NCBI GenBank assembly: GCA_016931115.1
Contig: JAFGFM010000198.1
Coordinates: forward strand, 1 to 32,605
Length of the DNA stretch: 32,605 nucleotides
Source of the DNA: Deltaproteobacteria bacterium
GTDB taxonomy: Bacteria > Desulfobacterota > DSM-4660 > Desulfatiglandales > HGW-15
Direction of reading: 5' to 3'
Part shown: one piece after another, positions 1-8,379 of the stretch
How positions within the stretch are numbered: position 1 is the stretch's first letter
How the letters are laid out: every line of letters starts with the position of its first letter
Program-made: the position numbers and the translations under genes
Notes under the pieces: generated by a model
The model's input: the letters and a program-made list of their open reading frames with translations, nothing else
Told to the model about the DNA's origin: nothing
Databases searched by the model: none

Positions 1-145
1 CGCAAAGGTAAATACTTAAAATAAAACTGTTTTTCTTGGTGTTCTTTGCGGCTTTGCGTGATAACTTACCTTTTTACAATGTTGTCAGTAGTGGCCTTCC
101 CGCCAAATGTAGCGATGATACTTTTTACTAATATCCCAATTTCAG
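1..145. other. Gene-free left edge with short CTTTGCG repeats
   Basis: I see no convincing coding frame here. The heptamer CTTTGCG occurs at 44-50 and 52-58, and its inverse CGCAAAG at 1-7. This could be the end of a dispersed intergenic repeat cut by the window edge. It is too short to classify. Confidence 0.3.
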
Positions 146-541
146 TTATTGCTGCACGTTCTCCTCTGTAACCTCACCCTTTATCTGGTCAGCCTTGAAT
201 TTGCCCTGGATAGATTCTATTTTCCCCTGATCAGCCTTAAACTTCCCCTGTCTTGAATCTATCTTTATCTGGTTTGATTTGAATTTCCCCTGGTTTGACT
301 CTATCTTTACCTGGTTTGATTTGATCTTGCCCTGGGTTGAATCGATTTTACCCTGCACTGATGAAACATTCTGTTCATCCTGTGTGGTGATGTTTTCATC
401 TCCTGCCAGGACATCCTGTACAGGAACGCCAAGGGATATGCCCAGAGATGCCGCAACCGCAGCAACAGCAAGGTTCTTTTTAAGTGACCTTCCGCCACCC
501 TTTTGTTTCTCAGGGCTGTAATTAATTTTTTTTGTTTTCAT
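146..541 (-). CDS. Secreted lysine-rich heptad-repeat protein, function unknown
   Basis: This 131-residue protein has no family that I recognise. Residues 1-22 are basic. A hydrophobic, alanine-rich segment follows (about 24-39) and ends in a VLA-G signal-peptidase-like site near residue 46, so export is likely. From residue 63 to 125 the mature part is nine tandem heptads of the form Q-G/V/I-K-I/F-D/K/E-S/A-x, with a nearly invariant Gln and Lys and one hydrophobic residue per unit. The regularity suggests a fibrous, coiled-coil or solenoid protein. An AAAGGAG ribosome-binding site lies about 9 bases before the ATG. The gene follows the CxxCxxCC protein by 19 bp on the same strand and probably shares its transcript. 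A structural or adhesive role, or a role as substrate of the neighbouring enzyme, is only inference. Confidence 0.7.
   Translation of the reverse strand: MKTKKINYSPEKQKGGGRSLKKNLAVAAVAASLGISLGVPVQDVLAGDENITTQDEQNVSSVQGKIDSTQGKIKSNQVKIESNQGKFKSNQIKIDSRQGKFKADQGKIESIQGKFKADQIKGEVTEENVQQ
167..355 (-). repeat. Nine tandem 21-bp units encoding heptads
   Basis: The repeats encode residues 63-125 of the secreted protein: nine exact-length seven-residue units with no indels. Copies differ mainly at positions 4 to 7 (I/F, D/K/E, S/A, variable), while Gln1 and Lys3 are kept. Copy number could vary between strains by slippage. Confidence 0.85.
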
Positions 542-560
542 AGTTTCATTCTCCTTTAAG

Positions 561-1241
561 TTATGCTGCCCACTTTCGGACGGCGGTTATATGTAATGCC
601 ATTTTTTCATCGATTGTTGATGGCACAGGTTGACCCGAACGTCTGCAAAAATCGGCAATGGTTTGATCCATATCTATCCACTTAAGCTCATTCTCTCCGG
701 CTTTTCCCTCGGTGATATTCTGCACTGTTTCAAGTACTCTATCGGCCTCGCCTGACGAAAGGGGCTTATCCTTAAGCGTCTCAAGTAAAAAGCAGAGGAG
801 TTCCAGATAAAGGTCTGCTGCCCGCATAAATGCAAAAGCCCCCTGTGTTTCAAGATATGTTTCTATGGTTCCGCCCTGATTGAATCTCCCCTTGCATTCA
901 GGTTCAGACTCAAACTGTGAAAAGGTTTCAATCCATGGATACCTGATATGGCGGCCAAGTGGGTAAAGACGGCATACAAGGGGCCGGTCAGGATGTATGC
1001 TGCAACCATTTGTTTCGAGGAATATACATGTGCCATCCTCCCTGTTTTTGAGGATCGTGCCCCTGGCAGTATAGTCAGCAATAAATTCTGTGGTCGAAAT
1101 GCCAAGGTTACTAGCCATGCGGGCAATCTCATATGGATTGAGCTGTATCTTTTTATTTCGGCAGCAGCTCATGCAGCGTCCGCATGAGAATCCAAAGGTT
1201 GATTCCCGGTTAAGCCCATGTTTAAATACAGACAGGTTCAT
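561..1241 (-). CDS. YkgJ/FliB-like CxxCxxCC metal-cluster protein
   Basis: This 226-residue protein belongs to the cysteine-cluster family that includes YkgJ and the flagellin lysine N-methylase FliB. The signature CxxCxxCC is at residues 20-27 (Cys20, 23, 26, 27). Further conserved cysteines are at 72, 80 and 90, the last in a RPLVCRLYPLG-like block typical of the family. These residues are thought to bind zinc or an iron-sulphur centre. No signal peptide is visible, so it should be cytoplasmic. It lies just upstream of the secreted heptad-repeat protein and is probably co-transcribed with it. The repeats carry a lysine in every unit and FliB methylates lysines, so an enzyme-substrate pairing is conceivable, but nothing in the sequence proves it. 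Confidence 0.82.
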   Translation of the reverse strand: MNLSVFKHGLNRESTFGFSCGRCMSCCRNKKIQLNPYEIARMASNLGISTTEFIADYTARGTILKNREDGTCIFLETNGCSIHPDRPLVCRLYPLGRHIRYPWIETFSQFESEPECKGRFNQGGTIETYLETQGAFAFMRAADLYLELLCFLLETLKDKPLSSGEADRVLETVQNITEGKAGENELKWIDMDQTIADFCRRSGQPVPSTIDEKMALHITAVRKWAA

Positions 1242-1451
1242 TTTATTACCTGTTATACACCCCGGTTATTGATAAGAAAAAATTTTTATAGCGAAGTATA
1301 GGTAGTGCTGCGTTTCAAGTCAATAGAAAGAAAAATCATGGGGTTAAACATCTTTATTGATTTGTCCTTGATATAAAAAAAAGGTTCACATTTATTCTGA
1401 TTCATATAAAATATCCAGATAAAACAACCAGAAATGAAAAGGAGATGAAAA

Positions 1452-1871
1452 ATGAAAAGGGCGATAAAGGCTTTTTCTTTTTTTGTATTATTCATTGTTA
1501 TATTTTTAAGCATATCTTGCGCTACAACCCTCCCGCCTGTTCCTGAAAAATACAACTTTGATAATAAGCTTGAAAAGGTAGATCGGATCGTGACCTTCAG
1601 GGAGCCCACCTGGGAAGAGCTGGATGCCCAGTCTATTATTCTCAGGGTCGCCTTAAATGATTATTACCTGCTCATTCTGGAAAGACCCATCAGTACTAAT
1701 CACTTTGACATAGGTATACCAGGCACCGGTTCCACCATATCAGCCGGTTATGACAGGGTAGTTGTCATTGAAAACACAGTCCCTCTTTATTATAAAATAG
1801 ACAGGATCTACCGCCTGAAAGATAAGAAACAGAAAGAGGAGATCAGGGCGCTGTTAAAAATAAAGAATTGA
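1452..1871 (+). CDS. Small predicted lipoprotein, DUF6491-like
   Basis: This 139-residue protein has an N-terminal hydrophobic segment (about 8-22) ending in LSIS-C, so Cys23 is a likely lipidation site and the mature protein should sit in the periplasm or outer membrane. The rest is a small globular domain with alternating strands and a FREPTWEELD/YYLLILERP pattern, which recalls DUF6491 lipoproteins. That assignment is tentative. The start is supported by AAAGGAG seven bases before ATG. Its stop codon overlaps the -35 box of the next promoter. It therefore ends where the perR-katG unit begins and need not be functionally linked to it. The function is unknown. Confidence 0.72.
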   Translation: MKRAIKAFSFFVLFIVIFLSISCATTLPPVPEKYNFDNKLEKVDRIVTFREPTWEELDAQSIILRVALNDYYLLILERPISTNHFDIGIPGTGSTISAGYDRVVVIENTVPLYYKIDRIYRLKDKKQKEEIRALLKIKN

Positions 1872-1895
1872 CAATCGGGATTTTCAATCTATAAT
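1868..1895 (+). promoter_or_regulatory. Consensus sigma-70 promoter of perR-katG
   Basis: TTGACA at 1868-1873 and TATAAT at 1890-1895 are both perfect consensus hexamers separated by 16 bp. The -35 overlaps the stop codon of the upstream lipoprotein gene. The predicted start, near 1902, falls inside the adjoining 7-1-7 box. Confidence 0.85.
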
Positions 1896-1927
1896 TGATA
1901 ATTATTATCAGTTAGTAATCATTATCG
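1896..1927 (+). promoter_or_regulatory. Fur/PerR-type operator, one perfect and one imperfect 7-1-7 box
   Basis: TGATAATTATTATCA at 1896-1910 is a perfect 7-1-7 inverted repeat. It matches the Fur box defined in Bacillus (TGATAAT-N-ATTATCA) and differs from the PerR box at one position per half. A weaker second unit lies at 1913-1927 (TAGTAAT-C-ATTATCG). Both sit directly downstream of the -10 box, a good place for repression. The likely binder is the regulator encoded next, or a Fur encoded elsewhere. Confidence 0.85.
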
Positions 1928-1965
1928 CTTTACGTATATCTAAAAGAGGGGTGAATTAAGCTGTT

Positions 1966-4622
<2,657 letters not shown>

Positions 4623-4674
4623 AACCGGATTGATTTAATAATCGTCAACTGACAGGATGACATAAATTATACAG

Positions 4675-4700
4675 AGTGGAACGCCATATGGCGTTCCACT
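4675..4700. terminator. Perfect 26-bp palindrome after katG, possible 3'-end hairpin
   Basis: Two 13-base arms, AGTGGAACGCCAT and its exact complement, meet without a spacer. As RNA this can form a 10-bp stem with a CATATG loop 53 bp after the katG stop. No T-run follows, so it is not a textbook intrinsic terminator. It may protect the 3' end or bind a dimeric protein. I see nothing else between the katG stop and 4796. Confidence 0.5.
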
Positions 4701-4796
4701 ATATTGATCACCTCGATATCCTTATACATTGGAAGAGAAATACCTTGGCTTATTAACTCTTTGGTGCCACATTCATTTTTTTCCGCAATTTACAGG

Positions 4797-4837
4797 TTGA
4801 CAATAAACAAAATTATGATATTAGATATCTCTAATTA
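4797..4837 (+). promoter_or_regulatory. feoAB promoter overlapped by a palindromic operator
   Basis: TTGACA lies at 4797-4802. Eleven bases later comes TATGATATTAGATAT, repeated exactly upstream of the flavodoxin leader (13036-13050). The -10 region must lie inside the dyad ATATTAGATA/TCTCTAATTA (4818-4837), which matches its complement at 7 of 10 positions. A repressor bound here would occlude RNA polymerase. Its identity is unknown; a metal-responsive DtxR, Fur or MarR type is possible. Confidence 0.65.
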
Positions 4838-4853
4838 AAATAGAGATCAAAAA

Positions 4854-4940
4854 TGCCTTACGGCTTTCGACCTGTATTGGTGCGTAATGAAGTGAAGGTG
4901 CATTTCGGTAATTATACCGTTTTGCGCCTTTTTTATTTTT
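4854..4940 (+). ncRNA. Structured leader RNA (copy 1) with intrinsic terminator, before feoAB
   Basis: Conserved blocks are CCTTACGGC at 4856-4864 and GAAGTGAAGG at 4889-4898, with a small variable hairpin between them. The second block runs into a terminator: AAGGTGCA (4895-4902) pairs with TGCGCCTT (4923-4930), with an inner helix CGGTA/TACCG and then T6-A-T5. CCUUAC can instead pair with GUGAAGG with one bulged G, which would disrupt the terminator. This is the layout of a transcription-attenuating riboswitch. Two more copies lie at 8241 and 13084. The ligand is unknown, with iron or an iron-related metabolite most likely from the targets. Confidence 0.75.
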
Positions 4941-4948
4941 AAGGAGAT

Positions 4949-5020
4949 ATGGGTTTCGAGATCGCTCTGGACGGGAGCCGTGTTCTTATATGCGGGAGGA
5001 GAGAAGGTAAAATATTATGA
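4949..5020 (+). CDS. Possible 23-codon upstream ORF coupled to feoA
   Basis: A frame of 23 residues starts at ATG 4949 just after AAGGAG. Its TGA overlaps the feoA ATG as ATGA. This arrangement would allow translational coupling, and the peptide contains one Cys. The ribosome site is only 2 bases from the ATG, closer than normal, so this may be chance. No similarity is recognised. Confidence 0.25.
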   Translation: MGFEIALDGSRVLICGRREGKIL

Positions 5021-5241
5021 CTCTTGATAAACTAAAACCCGGAAGCGAATGCCTTGTAAAAAGGCTCTACGCAGAAGACCGGTTGGGCCAAAGACTTATG
5101 GATATGGGGGTGTATCCGGGAATACTGATAAAGGTTATACGCAATGCTCCATTAAAAGATCCTGTGGAGATCGAACTCGAAGGTTTTTATGTGAGTCTGC
5201 GACGTGCGGAGGCATGTTACATTGAGGTTGAAATTCAATGA
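5017..5241 (+). CDS. feoA: Ferrous iron transport accessory protein FeoA
   Basis: FeoA is a small cytoplasmic SH3-like protein that assists the FeoB Fe2+ channel. This one has 74 residues, the usual size. It shows the family pattern of an early LKPG turn, an LGQRLMDMGVYPG segment in the middle and a closing strand with LRRAEA. Its start has a strong GGAGGAGAGAAGG site 9 bases upstream. Its stop overlaps the feoB start (ATGA), so the two are translationally coupled. Expression should depend on the palindromic promoter at 4797 and the leader terminator at 4895-4934. The gene itself looks complete and ordinary. Confidence 0.95.
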   Translation: MTLDKLKPGSECLVKRLYAEDRLGQRLMDMGVYPGILIKVIRNAPLKDPVEIELEGFYVSLRRAEACYIEVEIQ

Positions 5242-7706
5242 TCAGTGGAATGGGTCTCATTGCCCTTGCCGGACAGCCTAATTGCGGAAAATCCACTCTC
5301 TTTAATTTATTAACCGGAGCCAGTCAGCATGTGGCTAACTATCCCGGTGTTACTGTAGAGAAGAAGACAGGCTGGTATACGCACAACAGCAAAAGACTGG
5401 AGGTGGTGGATCTTCCCGGAACCTACAGTCTGACCTCCTATTCACCCGAGGAGAAAGTGGCGCGTAATTTTCTTGTCAGTGAAACGCCCACAGCGGTCAT
5501 CAATGTTGCGGATGCATCAAACCTCAAGCGCAACCTGTATCTCACACTTCAACTGCTTGAGATGGAAGCGCCAGTGATCATGATGCTCAACATGATGGAT
5601 GTTGCCGAAAGAAGGGGAATCGGCATCAATATCAAAGAGCTTGAACATCAGCTCGGCATAAAGGTTATTCCCGCGTCCATGAAAACAGGAGAGGGTAAGG
5701 ATAATCTGCGTCAGGTGCTTGATAATCTAAACGGCCATGAGGTCCTGCAAAGCCGAACCAGGATAGATTATGGCAGGCTTGAGCCCTTTCTTCGTGATAT
5801 TGAGAACAGGGTAAAAGATATTAAAGAGATTTCAGGCAGGTATTCTCCAAGGTGGCTTGCGGTTAAACTATTTGAAAATGACATGGAGGTTATTTCCATT
5901 GCGGGTAAATTTATTCATCAACCGGAAGAATTTTTAGGTTACATAAAAGGGCTCAGGGAAAAGGCATCAGTAGAGAGCGGAGGACCTCCTGAGCATATGA
6001 TATCATTTCAGAGATACAGGGCCGCTGACACAATCATAAGACTGGTACAGGGATCGAAGCATGGCGTAAAAAAGACGTTATCAGACAGGATAGACAACAT
6101 TGTTTGCCACCGCTTTCTCGGGCCTGTGATACTCGTAGGGGTAATTTACCTGCTCTATTATCTTTCCATAGTACAGGGTTATAACCTAACCAATTACACC
6201 TGGCCTTTTCTGGCAAAATTCAGGAGCCTTACTGAATCCATATTGCCTTCCTCAGGGTTTATTGAGATTCCTCTCATTACCTCCTTTGTGCTATGGTTTG
6301 TGGACAGCATAAATGCCCTGCTCAACTATATCCCTATATTTTTTATCCTCTTCGGGCTTATCGCAATACTTGAAGACAGCGGTTATATGCCCAGAATGGC
6401 CTTTATTTTTGACAAGCTTTTTCACAGGTACGGGCTGCACGGCCAATCAACGCTGCCAATGGTCTTAGGCGGTATATATGTTGGTGGATGCGCCGTGCCT
6501 GCAATCATGTCATGCAGGGGAATTCCAGATGAAAGATCAAGGCTTGCCACTATCCTCATAATACCCATGCTAAACTGCCTTGCAAAAATTCCTCTTTATA
6601 TCCTTTTGATCAACATCTATTTTGCTGCACACAAGGGGCTGGCAATGTTTTTTATCTCAACCATCAGCCTGCTGATTGTTCTGCCTGTTGCAAGACTGCT
6701 TACAGCAACAGTCTTAAGGAAAAAAGAGACAGCTCCCTTTATTATGGAGATGCCGCCATATCATATGCCTACCATAAGGGGAGTGCTGGGGCTGGCTGTG
6801 GAAAGGGTGTGGCTCTTTATACGCAAGATAATAACCATTGTTGCTGCAGTGGCGGTGGTGCTCTTTGTTCTGCTCCAGTATCCGGGGCTGGATGATGAAA
6901 GAAAAGATGATTATGAAAACCAAAAGAAAGATGCAATCGCCAGGTTTAATAACCAGATAAGCGGAAGCCCTTTTTCTGAAAAACTGGGAGATGAAAATCT
7001 TATGTCGCTTGTTATTTTCAGTGAAAATTATAAAAGCGCAAAGATGATGGCAAAGGGTAAAGATGCAAACAGGAAGGCGAATGAAAAGTTTGAAAAAAGA
7101 AATCCTGAGTTTTTCAAAATTGTAAGCCCGGATAAAGAAAGTGATGGAGAAAAGGTCAATAAGGCGCTGAAAAATCTCATCAAGACCAGAAAAGGAATTT
7201 TAAGAGAGATCAGAAAGGAAAAGATCAATAACAGCTATCTTGGAAGGATCGGAAAGGCAATTGAACCTGTCACATGTTTTGCCGGATTCAACCGGAATGT
7301 AAATATTGCCCTATTAAGCTCCTTTGCTGCAAAGGAAAGCAGTGTTGCTACCCTTGGCGCACTGTATGAACAGGAAGAGGAAGGAGAGTCCCTTGAAGAA
7401 AGAATGGCAAAAGGTGAAGAGGGTTTTACCTCTCTCCATGCCCTGGCTGTCATGCTTTTTATGGTGCTCTATCCTCCATGCATAGCAACGACAATCATGG
7501 TTAAGGTTCAGACAGGTTCAGTCAAGTGGATGCTTTTTTCGCTTGTTTATCCAATGGTGCTTGGTCTGGCCGCTGCAACGCTGGTTTATTCAGGGGGAAG
7601 CGCCCTGGGGTTGAACGGGCTTGAAGCCATGTTTGCATTTTACGGCCTGGCGCTTTGCGTTACAATTGTGCTGGGGTTGGTAAATACTAAATCAAAACAT
7701 ATTTAA
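5238..7706 (+). CDS. feoB: Ferrous iron transporter FeoB
   Basis: FeoB imports Fe2+ across the inner membrane under anoxic conditions. The 822-residue protein starts with a G domain: G1 GQPNCGKST (12-20), G2 Thr39, G3 DLPG (58-61), G4 NMMD (118-121). A helical spacer follows, then the polytopic gate domain with its two related repeats, including the GGIYVGGCAVPA and FAAKESSVATLGALYEQEEE segments. A hydrophilic, strongly charged insertion of about 118 residues (roughly 553-671) separates two membrane segments and makes the protein longer than the E. coli enzyme (773 aa). It is translationally coupled to feoA. Two small genes for an exported protein and a Cys-rich FeoB companion follow. All nucleotide-binding motifs are intact. 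Confidence 0.97.
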   Translation: MISGMGLIALAGQPNCGKSTLFNLLTGASQHVANYPGVTVEKKTGWYTHNSKRLEVVDLPGTYSLTSYSPEEKVARNFLVSETPTAVINVADASNLKRNLYLTLQLLEMEAPVIMMLNMMDVAERRGIGINIKELEHQLGIKVIPASMKTGEGKDNLRQVLDNLNGHEVLQSRTRIDYGRLEPFLRDIENRVKDIKEISGRYSPRWLAVKLFENDMEVISIAGKFIHQPEEFLGYIKGLREKASVESGGPPEHMISFQRYRAADTIIRLVQGSKHGVKKTLSDRIDNIVCHRFLGPVILVGVIYLLYYLSIVQGYNLTNYTWPFLAKFRSLTESILPSSGFIEIPLITSFVLWFVDSINALLNYIPIFFILFGLIAILEDSGYMPRMAFIFDKLFHRYGLHGQSTLPMVLGGIYVGGCAVPAIMSCRGIPDERSRLATILIIPMLNCLAKIPLYILLINIYFAAHKGLAMFFISTISLLIVLPVARLLTATVLRKKETAPFIMEMPPYHMPTIRGVLGLAVERVWLFIRKIITIVAAVAVVLFVLLQYPGLDDERKDDYENQKKDAIARFNNQISGSPFSEKLGDENLMSLVIFSENYKSAKMMAKGKDANRKANEKFEKRNPEFFKIVSPDKESDGEKVNKALKNLIKTRKGILREIRKEKINNSYLGRIGKAIEPVTCFAGFNRNVNIALLSSFAAKESSVATLGALYEQEEEGESLEERMAKGEEGFTSLHALAVMLFMVLYPPCIATTIMVKVQTGSVKWMLFSLVYPMVLGLAAATLVYSGGSALGLNGLEAMFAFYGLALCVTIVLGLVNTKSKHI

Positions 7707-7725
7707 TTAAAAAGGAGAATAAAAA

Positions 7726-8046
7726 ATGAAAAAGTTAATTATGATGATGGCAATGGGGTTTATGATCATGGGTATGTCGGGTGATGTCTTTGCTCACACG
7801 CCCATCTGTTTATGCTATGAAAATGATGACGGAACAGTTACCTGTGAGGGGGGCTTTTCAAACGGGGCTTCCGCCGCAGGTGTAAAAATAGTTATAAAGG
7901 ATGGCAAGGGCAAGGTTCTGATTGAGGGTAAATTGGATGAAGACAGTGAATACACCTTCAAAAAACCCAAAGTGGCATATAAGGTAATGTTTGAGGCCGG
8001 CGAAGGGCATTCTATGGAAGTAGACAGCAGTGAGATTGCTGAATAG
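7726..8046 (+). CDS. Small exported protein of the feo operon
   Basis: The protein has 106 residues. A hydrophobic, Met-rich signal peptide (about 1-23) ends at VFA-H, so the mature protein of about 83 residues should be periplasmic. It begins with HTPICLCYENDDGTVTCEGG, which contains a His and three Cys that could bind metal or form a disulphide. The rest (SAAGVKIVIKDGKGKVLIEG and later strands) looks like a small beta sandwich, resembling the carboxypeptidase-regulatory-like or NikL-type domains of metal uptake systems. I infer this from the pattern. It lies 19 bp after feoB and before a FeoB-associated protein, so a periplasmic iron-handling role is plausible. The start has an AAAGGAG site. 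The exact function is unknown. Confidence 0.8.
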   Translation: MKKLIMMMAMGFMIMGMSGDVFAHTPICLCYENDDGTVTCEGGFSNGASAAGVKIVIKDGKGKVLIEGKLDEDSEYTFKKPKVAYKVMFEAGEGHSMEVDSSEIAE

Positions 8047-8055
8047 GTAATTTAT

Positions 8056-8214
8056 ATGGATAATATTTTAGTTGGCGCCATAGTTTTTCTTGCTGTTCTG
8101 TATCTTTGCAGGCGTATTGCAGGCAGCGCCAAAGGTAAAGGCAGCGGTTGCTGTTGCGGATGTGATGCCTGCGGTAAGAAACCGCCTAATAGCGTATACA
8201 GCAAAGAGCTGTAG
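8056..8214 (+). CDS. FeoB-associated Cys-rich membrane protein
   Basis: This 52-residue frame encodes one membrane helix near the N-terminus (about 4-18), a basic stretch, and a Cys-rich tail GCCCGCDACG with Cys32, 33, 34, 36 and 39. Size, order and composition match the FeoB-associated Cys-rich membrane proteins commonly found next to feoB. Their role is unproven; they may bind Fe2+ at the cytoplasmic mouth or aid assembly. It starts 9 bp after the preceding stop, with a weak GAATAGGTAA ribosome site. Leader RNA copy 2 begins less than 30 bp after its stop, so this is the last gene before the attenuator. Confidence 0.85.
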   Translation: MDNILVGAIVFLAVLYLCRRIAGSAKGKGSGCCCGCDACGKKPPNSVYSKEL

Positions 8215-8240
8215 CGGGAGACTGATTTCACAATTAGGTA

Positions 8241-8334
8241 TATCTTACGGCCTCATTAAGTAAATAATAGGATTGAGGAAGTGAAGGTGTAACTCTATGC
8301 ATAGTAATGATGCAATGGGTTACACCTTTTTTTT
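8241..8334 (+). ncRNA. Structured leader RNA (copy 2) with intrinsic terminator, inside the feo operon
   Basis: TCTTACGGC at 8243-8251 and GAAGTGAAGG at 8278-8287 match copies 1 and 3. A CCTCA/TGAGG hairpin lies between them. The terminator stem AAGGTGTAAC (8284-8293) pairs perfectly with GTTACACCTT (8319-8328). Its inner helix is TGCAT/ATGCA, and eight T residues follow (8327-8334). No promoter is evident in the short gap upstream, so this copy probably controls read-through from feoAB into the receptor gene. Confidence 0.75.
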
Positions 8335-8379
8335 ATTTTGAACATATTGTGCAGATTATTATCAAGAAGGAGGAATGTA

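Noticed and set aside
167-355. CRISPR array
   Set aside because: The 21-bp units are contiguous without spacers and are translated in one frame as heptads.
1286-1609. Minus-strand frame of 107 codons
   Set aside because: It overlaps the lipoprotein gene, which has a ribosome site and lipobox. The minus frame has neither a ribosome site nor family features.
4854-4934. Cobalamin, FMN, NiCo or GEMM riboswitch for the leader RNAs
   Set aside because: I could not find the hallmark conserved segments of these classes. The shared blocks are different.
8338-8379. TTG start extending TBDR 1 by 14 codons
   Set aside because: It would begin in the terminator T-run. GTG 8380 has an ideal AGAAGGAGG and starts a proper signal peptide.
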